Assembly (NCBI GenBank): GCA_913046175.1
Contig: CAJWSN010000022.1
Coordinates: 1 to 11,890 of the forward strand
Length of the DNA: 11,890 bases
Direction of reading: 5' to 3'
DNA from: an uncultured Opitutia bacterium
GTDB lineage: Bacteria; Verrucomicrobiota; Verrucomicrobiia; Opitutales; JABJCN01
Positions 6,855 to 11,890 of this stretch are shown piece by piece. The notes beneath the pieces were generated by a model. The model searched no databases and was not told the DNA's origin. It saw only the letters and a list, made by a program, of their open reading frames with translations. The position numbers and the translations under genes are program-made. Positions within the stretch are counted from its first letter, which is position 1; each line of letters starts with the position of its first letter.

Positions 6855-7826
6855 ATGTCCAAAACCGCACTCATCACAGGAATCACCGGACAAGACGGAT
6901 CCTATCTCTCGGAATTATTGCTGGAAAAGGGGTACAAGGTTCACGGATTAGTCAGGCGTGCCTCTATCGAAGATCCCATCCATAGATTGCATAGGCTCAA
7001 AAAAATCCTGCCAGACATAGAGCTACACCCGGGTTCCCTGGAAAGCTATCCCAGTTTGTATGACATTGTGCGCAAGATTGCACCAGATGAAATCTACCAT
7101 CTTGGCGCCCAAAGCTTTGTCAGTTACTCATTCGAGGATGAATTCTCCACAATAAACACCAACCTGAACGGCACCCATTACATGCTTTCTGCGGTACGTC
7201 AATGCGCACCTGACGCACGATTCTATTTTGCCGGTTCCAGTGAAATGTTCGGAAAAGTAAAAGAAGTTCCACAGACTGAGGAAACCCCTTTCCACCCTAG
7301 GTCAGCCTATGGAATCTCAAAGGTGGCTGGCTTTCACTTAACCCGCAATTACCGGGAAGCATACGGATTACACACCTCCTCGGGAATATTGTTCAACCAC
7401 GAGTCCCCTCGGAGAGGTTTTGAGTTCGTGACCCGAAAGATCACAAGCCATGTCGCTGCAATAAAGAAAGGTAAAGCCAATCAATTGCACCTCGGAAACT
7501 TGGATGCGAAAAGGGATTGGGGGCATGCTTCGGACTACATCAAGGCAATGTGGTTAATGTTGCAACAGGAAGAAGGCGATGACTATGTGATTGCTACTGG
7601 TGTCACCCATACAGTACGAGAATTCTGCGAGTCTGCCTTTGCACATGTTGGACTTGATTACCGGGATTTTGTACTAACCGACCCAAAGTTATTCAGGCCA
7701 GCAGAGGTTGCCGCTTTACAGGGAGATGCATCCAAGGCAAAGAAGATTCTGGGTTGGACCCATAAAAAAAGCTTCGAGGACTTGGTTGTCGAAATGGTGG
7801 AAGAGGATCTAAAATCCGTCAAGTGA
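6855..7826 (+). CDS. gmd: GDP-mannose 4,6-dehydratase
   Basis: Gmd converts GDP-D-mannose to GDP-4-dehydro-6-deoxy-D-mannose, the precursor of fucose, rhamnose-type and other deoxyhexose donors, in the cytoplasm. It is a 323-residue extended short-chain dehydrogenase. The NADP-binding glycine motif TGITGQDG is at 8-15, SSEMFG with the catalytic serine/glutamate region at 128-133, the YxxxK pair at Y152 and K156, the Gmd-specific NHESPRRG at 181-188, and LGNLDAKRDWGHA at 213-225. All key residues are present. The NHESPRRG and LDAKRDWG motifs separate it from UDP-glucose epimerases and dTDP-glucose dehydratases. It sits between the NusG paralog and the TPR gene, whose GTG start overlaps its TGA stop. 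No fucose synthase or GDP-4-keto-6-deoxymannose reductase gene is in the window, so the final sugar is unknown. Confidence 0.95.
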   Translation: MSKTALITGITGQDGSYLSELLLEKGYKVHGLVRRASIEDPIHRLHRLKKILPDIELHPGSLESYPSLYDIVRKIAPDEIYHLGAQSFVSYSFEDEFSTINTNLNGTHYMLSAVRQCAPDARFYFAGSSEMFGKVKEVPQTEETPFHPRSAYGISKVAGFHLTRNYREAYGLHTSSGILFNHESPRRGFEFVTRKITSHVAAIKKGKANQLHLGNLDAKRDWGHASDYIKAMWLMLQQEEGDDYVIATGVTHTVREFCESAFAHVGLDYRDFVLTDPKLFRPAEVAALQGDASKAKKILGWTHKKSFEDLVVEMVEEDLKSVK

Positions 7827-9523
7827 CCTCAATAAAACCCAAGAAATGGTCTTTGGGCTTCTTTGCTCTCGTGATTGTAATTCTTGCGACAACGCCTTGG
7901 TGGGCACCATCCACTTACAATCGCCTAAAGAGAAAGCTGGCAGAAAAACATGCTGAATCTTCATTGCAACTTGAAGAAGTGGGGAATCTGGTCAGTGCAG
8001 TAGAAAAAACAAAGGCGGCTCACAAGCTCGCACCGGAAAACCTGCAAATAGCACGGCAGCTTGGAAAACTACTTGAGAAACACAATCTACAGGAAGCCCT
8101 TAAGCATTATGAGAAACTGAATGCAAATCCCAAGGCTACTGTGAAGGACAAGATTGCGCTTGCCCGCTTGGCAATGCGCTCGGGGAATCTTCCAGTTGCG
8201 GAGGCACAGTTGGCAACCCTGAGCAAATCAGAAGGCCATAACAAAGAATTGGAGTACTATTTATTGTCAGCCAAGACTTTTGAAGCTCGAGGCCAAATTG
8301 ATAATGCCATACGTGAAATTCGAACCATTCTTTCCAAAGATGAATCTGCATTTCATACTCAAGCAAAATATCTCTTCGTTAGACTCGGAATCCGCAGTGG
8401 GAATTCCAACCTGATAGGAGAAGCCAAGAAAATGCTTTACCAGATGTCGGAGGATTCCGGAAGCGAAGGGATTGAGGCCATACGATTCTTTTTTGGTATC
8501 AGTGGATACACGCAAAAAGAGGCAATGGATATCTTTGCAAAGACCTTTAACCATCCCTTGGCCTCACTTGAGGACAAACTGCAGGCCGCGATCATTCATT
8601 ATAGGGCTGCGCCCCATCGTAGCCCCGAGATCATCGCAACAATTGAAAGAGAATTCGACCTTTCAGGCACAAACCCCAACGAACTCTTTATATTCTGCCG
8701 ATGGTTGGCCCGCATCAAGAAGTGGGAGGCTCTGGAGCGCCATCTCATGCCTGAGTTCTCCTTGTTGTTGCCCGAACTGTTCACGCTCCGTCTGGATGCC
8801 TTGGCAAACCTTAATCGCTGGGAACTTCTCGCACAGGAAACCAATAACAAAAATGCCCCCATCAGCAATCACTTCAGGATGGTATTCCGTGCCAGGGCAC
8901 TTGCCAGACTTGGGGAGAAAAAAAAGGCTCTGGATCAATTGGATCGCTTGCTGCAAGAAGTAAAGAAAAACCGAGACGCACTGCTTAAAACCTGCGAATA
9001 CTTGGAAAAGACGCAGGATGTCGACTTGCTCACTTACCTGCTGCACCGCATCATTGAAATCGATCCGGTTCTGGAATCTTACGCATTCAGGAAACTCCTG
9101 ACTTATGAAAGCACCTCGGCATCTTTAACAGAAATCTGCACTTGGTACGAAAAACTTCATGAGGAAGGAAAAAACATCTCACATTTCCAGGCCAAAAAAG
9201 CTTACTACGATCTGCTCGCAAACAGAAACACAGGCGAGTCCTTCCTCATTGCCAAATCACTCTACACTTCGAATCCAAACAAACTGGAGAACCGAATCCT
9301 GATGGCACTGGGGCACTTGCGTTCCGGAAACCCGAAGGCCGCCTTGAAGATTCTTGAGGAACAACCCAAGGAAACTTGGGACAGGGGTCGTATTGGGTGG
9401 AAAATGATTTACAGCAAACTGCTGGAAAAAAACGGATATGGAAAGAAAGCGCAGACCATTCTTGAAAGCCTGGCCACAGCCAAGTTGACCCGGGCGGAAC
9501 GAGAGGGCCTGCAAAACTTGTAG
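7823..9523 (+). CDS. Membrane-anchored tetratricopeptide-repeat protein
   Basis: This 566-residue protein has an N-terminal hydrophobic segment at about 10-28 (LGFFALVIVILATTPWW) after a short basic stretch, which fits a signal anchor with the rest facing the periplasm. Most of the remainder is helical with TPR-like spacing, clearest around 54-190 and 370-566, where alanine, leucine and glycine recur as in helix-turn-helix repeats (for example LAMRSGNLPVAEAQL). No enzyme motif is visible. It starts with GTG, which overlaps the gmd stop (GTGA), so its translation is probably coupled to gmd. The exosortase gene begins five bases after its stop. TPR proteins are frequent partners in exopolysaccharide and exosortase loci, where they scaffold export or assembly complexes; that role is inferred from position only. 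I do not recognise a named family. Confidence 0.8.
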   Translation: MTSIKPKKWSLGFFALVIVILATTPWWAPSTYNRLKRKLAEKHAESSLQLEEVGNLVSAVEKTKAAHKLAPENLQIARQLGKLLEKHNLQEALKHYEKLNANPKATVKDKIALARLAMRSGNLPVAEAQLATLSKSEGHNKELEYYLLSAKTFEARGQIDNAIREIRTILSKDESAFHTQAKYLFVRLGIRSGNSNLIGEAKKMLYQMSEDSGSEGIEAIRFFFGISGYTQKEAMDIFAKTFNHPLASLEDKLQAAIIHYRAAPHRSPEIIATIEREFDLSGTNPNELFIFCRWLARIKKWEALERHLMPEFSLLLPELFTLRLDALANLNRWELLAQETNNKNAPISNHFRMVFRARALARLGEKKKALDQLDRLLQEVKKNRDALLKTCEYLEKTQDVDLLTYLLHRIIEIDPVLESYAFRKLLTYESTSASLTEICTWYEKLHEEGKNISHFQAKKAYYDLLANRNTGESFLIAKSLYTSNPNKLENRILMALGHLRSGNPKAALKILEEQPKETWDRGRIGWKMIYSKLLEKNGYGKKAQTILESLATAKLTRAEREGLQNL

Positions 9524-9528
9524 AGCCC

Positions 9529-11142
9529 ATGCAAATTGCAACAGGTGCCTCCTGCGTCCCTGGTGAAAGAATCCAAACATGGAAGGAGTCCAGTCCCATG
9601 CTTTTGGCCGTTGGGGGTTGTTGGGCACTTGCAATATGGCAGGTACAAACCGAATGGAGTCTGAATCCACAATATGCCTATGGATGGATCACCGCGCCAC
9701 TGGCCCTGTTTCTGCTCTGGAGAGATTGCAGGGTTGAACTTAGCCATGGGACAGGCAACTACAGAATTCTCTGGATAGTGGGGCTGCCAGTTGTCCTGTC
9801 ATTTTTCCCTCTTTGGTTAATCCGGGGGGCAAACCCAGATTGGCGACTGATAAACTGGCTGTTTTTCTGTGCATCCTCGGCAATCACCTTGGCTTGGTTC
9901 TACTCTTGTGGTGGTTGGGCCAGAGTCAGACTCCTTGTTTTCCCAATGCTGTTTCTGTTTACCGCCATTCCATGGCTCCTCGCATGGGATTTGAGTTTCT
10001 CCCAGTTGCTGCAGGAGTATGTAAGTTTGATTGTAAAAGACATGCTGCTGTTGATTGGCAGGGATGCAGAACTGGAGGGACACTTGATCCGGTTGGCCAC
10101 CTGCACGGTGGGGGTGGATGAGGCCTGTAGCGGCATCCGTGGCCTTCAAAGCTCCATAGTCGTCGCACTGTTCCTCGGTCACTTCTTCCGTCTGCGAATT
10201 ATCAGTCGCTTGATCCTTCTCTTGGCTGGATTCGCCTCCGCATTTTTTCTCAATCTTGTGCGTGCCGCCTTCCTCGCATTTCTTAGCGCTGAAAAGGGAA
10301 CAGACATGGCGGCAACATGGCACGACCCCATCGGAATTGCAGAATCCATCGGAGCATTCCTATTGTTAATACTTTTGGTCCTCATCCTTTGCAAAGTCTT
10401 CAAGGTGGAAAGAATGGACGCCTTTGATGACAACATTGAAGGCAGTTTTGCATTCCTGCGCCAGCCTTATCCCCTGAAGTTTGCTTGGTTAACTTGTGGA
10501 TGGCTTCTTTTCACTCTTTTTTTCAGTATCTTCTGGTATTGGCACAATGAAAAGAACATCCCTGAAAACACACCGATCAAAGTAGATTTCCAACAAAGCT
10601 CACGCTTCTACGAGCAAAAAAGAATTTCGGATGCAATCCGTGCACAACTGCACTATAATGACGCCGCTTCTGCCATATGGAAATCAAAGAACGGCATCGA
10701 CTTTCTTGGATTCTACTGCCAGTGGACCCAAGGCAGCGGGTCGCCTCTTGCACTGGCGGTCCACACCCCGGAAGTCTGCCTCCAACTGCGAGGTTACCGT
10801 TTGGTAAAAAAACATACGGAAGTTGCCATCAAGATTCCAATCATGGCCGAGCCTGTACCTTTCGAGGCCTATACATTCAATTATCAGGAAAAAACCGTGC
10901 ATATCTTTCGCTGTTACTGGCCAAATCGTCTCTTGGATGGAAAGTTTCCCGGGTTCCCAAAACAGGGTTACAGCACCAATGGCCGTCTTCGGGCAACCTT
11001 GAAGGGATTTAGAAACCCAGGAGCGACCATGATTGCCATAGGTCTCTTTGAGGGGCCATTCATCCGCAATTTCAATTTTGCTGTCCAAGCTATTCAGCAC
11101 GAACTCTCCAACAAGATTCTACCCGCTGATAAAAGCCCGTAA
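9529..11142 (+). CDS. Exosortase with fused EpsI-like C-terminal domain
   Basis: Exosortases are multi-pass membrane cysteine transpeptidases thought to cut PEP-CTERM-type sorting tails and attach the proteins to surface material. The 537-residue product has about eight hydrophobic segments between 24 and 290. The expected catalytic residues are present: C200 in VDEACSGIRG, R245 in NLVRAAFLA and H265 in WHDPIG. After a further membrane segment at about 318-337, the C-terminal part (about 350-525) carries HTPEVCLQLRGY at 412-423, matching the H-x-P-x-x-C-L motif of EpsI, which is often a separate neighbouring gene. The start is uncertain: the ATG at 9529 lies five bases after the previous stop without a ribosome-binding site, while the ATG at 9598 (residue 24, just before the first membrane segment) has AAGGAG nine bases upstream. 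The later start gives 514 residues. No sorting-tail substrate is in view, and the exact exosortase subtype cannot be assigned. Confidence 0.9.
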   Translation: MQIATGASCVPGERIQTWKESSPMLLAVGGCWALAIWQVQTEWSLNPQYAYGWITAPLALFLLWRDCRVELSHGTGNYRILWIVGLPVVLSFFPLWLIRGANPDWRLINWLFFCASSAITLAWFYSCGGWARVRLLVFPMLFLFTAIPWLLAWDLSFSQLLQEYVSLIVKDMLLLIGRDAELEGHLIRLATCTVGVDEACSGIRGLQSSIVVALFLGHFFRLRIISRLILLLAGFASAFFLNLVRAAFLAFLSAEKGTDMAATWHDPIGIAESIGAFLLLILLVLILCKVFKVERMDAFDDNIEGSFAFLRQPYPLKFAWLTCGWLLFTLFFSIFWYWHNEKNIPENTPIKVDFQQSSRFYEQKRISDAIRAQLHYNDAASAIWKSKNGIDFLGFYCQWTQGSGSPLALAVHTPEVCLQLRGYRLVKKHTEVAIKIPIMAEPVPFEAYTFNYQEKTVHIFRCYWPNRLLDGKFPGFPKQGYSTNGRLRATLKGFRNPGATMIAIGLFEGPFIRNFNFAVQAIQHELSNKILPADKSP

Positions 11143-11154
11143 ATCCAGCGCTTT

Positions 11155-11877
11155 TCAGGAAAAATCTGGGTTCTCAGGCCAGTGATGCTTTGGATATCTG
11201 CCCCGGAATTGTCTACGGATGTCAGGATAGGAGTCTCTCCAGAAACCAATAAGGTCCGTGGTGACCTGGACAGGTCTCCGATTGGGTGCAAGCACCTCAA
11301 TCGGCAGGATATAATTGCCATTGGCCAATGTAGGATGGAGTTTGATCCCCATCAATTCCTGCACGGTCATTGAAACCCTGGCATCTTCGCCCTTGTAGCG
11401 AATTGGAACCGGTTTGCGCCGACCAGGAACCTCTATGTGTACAGGGGCCAAATTGTCGAGCACCGGCTCCATCCCCGAAGCCAACCAGCCTTTGAGTACA
11501 GGCCAAACCTCACGCGATTTGACTTCTCGGTAGGAAAATGCATCCAGGCACAACTGTTGAAGCAAAATGGATCGGGCCTCTTCATCGATGGGCGAAAAAC
11601 CATAAACAGGACAGTGCATAGCCAAAAATCCAACCCTTTGAATCCATTGCTCAACCTCGTCATCCCACTTTTTCAGGGAAAGTCGACCCGACTGAATTTC
11701 CTTCGACAACAACTCCGCCGCAATCGAACCATCAGGCTCCCCGCAAAATCTCTCACCCAAAATCAACTCCCCAAACTGGCGGACTTCCCGTACCAAGACA
11801 CGTCTTTGGCCCTCCTCGTAGATGGTCTCTTCAAATTGCTGAAATTGATCAGGAAACAATTCCTGAATCCTTTTCAA
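11155..11877 (-). CDS. hrpB: ATP-dependent helicase HrpB, C-terminal part; frame interrupted by a stop at 11880-11878
   Basis: HrpB is a DEAH-box helicase of over 800 residues whose exact role is poorly known. Here only the last 240 residues are readable. The C-terminal HrpB signature is clear near the end: LAPNRRPVQVTTDLIGFWR followed by RGRYPKHHWPENP. The upstream part (IQELFPD, then a mixed helical region with WPVLKGWL) matches the segment before that domain. The helicase core should continue to the right, but an in-frame TAA lies at 11880-11878, straight before the first readable codon. The TTG at 11877 could formally start a protein, yet it has no ribosome-binding site and falls inside the family sequence. 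I therefore read this as a frameshifted hrpB or an assembly error, not a separate gene. It converges on the exosortase gene with a 12-base gap and no clear terminator. Confidence 0.8.
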   Translation of the reverse strand: MKRIQELFPDQFQQFEETIYEEGQRRVLVREVRQFGELILGERFCGEPDGSIAAELLSKEIQSGRLSLKKWDDEVEQWIQRVGFLAMHCPVYGFSPIDEEARSILLQQLCLDAFSYREVKSREVWPVLKGWLASGMEPVLDNLAPVHIEVPGRRKPVPIRYKGEDARVSMTVQELMGIKLHPTLANGNYILPIEVLAPNRRPVQVTTDLIGFWRDSYPDIRRQFRGRYPKHHWPENPDFS

Positions 11878-11890
11878 TTAGCGATCCATA

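Noticed and set aside
11143..11175. CCAG/CTGG arms near the exosortase stop as a possible terminator.
   Set aside because: Only a four-base stem with a long loop and no U-run on either strand.

Overview
The window looks like chromosomal DNA from a diderm bacterium of the PVC group, most likely Verrucomicrobiota (possibly Opitutae). Three things point there: an mcsA-mcsB-clpC set outside Firmicutes, an exosortase locus of the kind that exports PEP-CTERM-type proteins together with exopolysaccharide, and an HrpB C-terminus that resembles what I remember of verrucomicrobial HrpB. This is recalled family knowledge, not a search result.

Layout. (1) 1-2618, minus strand: mcsA, mcsB and the start of clpC. 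They are joined by two ATGA stop/start overlaps and form a protein-arginine-phosphorylation and Clp proteolysis operon. clpC runs off the left edge. (2) 2619-2773: an AT-rich gap with inverted repeats and a probable weak terminator for ilvE. (3) 2774-3640, minus: ilvE, a branched-chain aminotransferase. (4) 3696-5934, minus: a WecG/TagA/CpsF-family glycosyltransferase and a polyprenyl-phosphate glycosylphosphotransferase, which start and extend a lipid-linked glycan. (5) 5935-6283: a divergent regulatory region with a good sigma70-like promoter facing left and an imperfect palindrome. (6) 6284-11142, plus: a NusG/RfaH-like antiterminator, gmd (GDP-mannose 4,6-dehydratase), a membrane-anchored TPR protein and an exosortase carrying an EpsI-like C-terminal domain, all tightly packed. 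(7) 11155-11877, minus: the C-terminal part of the helicase HrpB, convergent with the exosortase gene and cut off by an in-frame stop just before the right edge.

Regions 4-6 read as one cell-surface locus. The sugar transferase loads the first sugar phosphate on the lipid carrier, the GT26 enzyme adds a sugar, and Gmd supplies a precursor for deoxyhexoses. The NusG paralog probably helps polymerase read a long surface-polysaccharide operon. The exosortase and TPR protein handle export and anchoring of tagged proteins. No exosortase substrate, flippase, polymerase or chain-length protein lies in the window.

Nothing here is clearly a wholly new system. The best leads are the broken hrpB frame, which one extra copy of a 5-bp unit would repair; the NusG-paralog-led exosortase operon; the palindrome between the divergent units; and the mcsA operon without ctsR, preceded by AT-rich inverted repeats.
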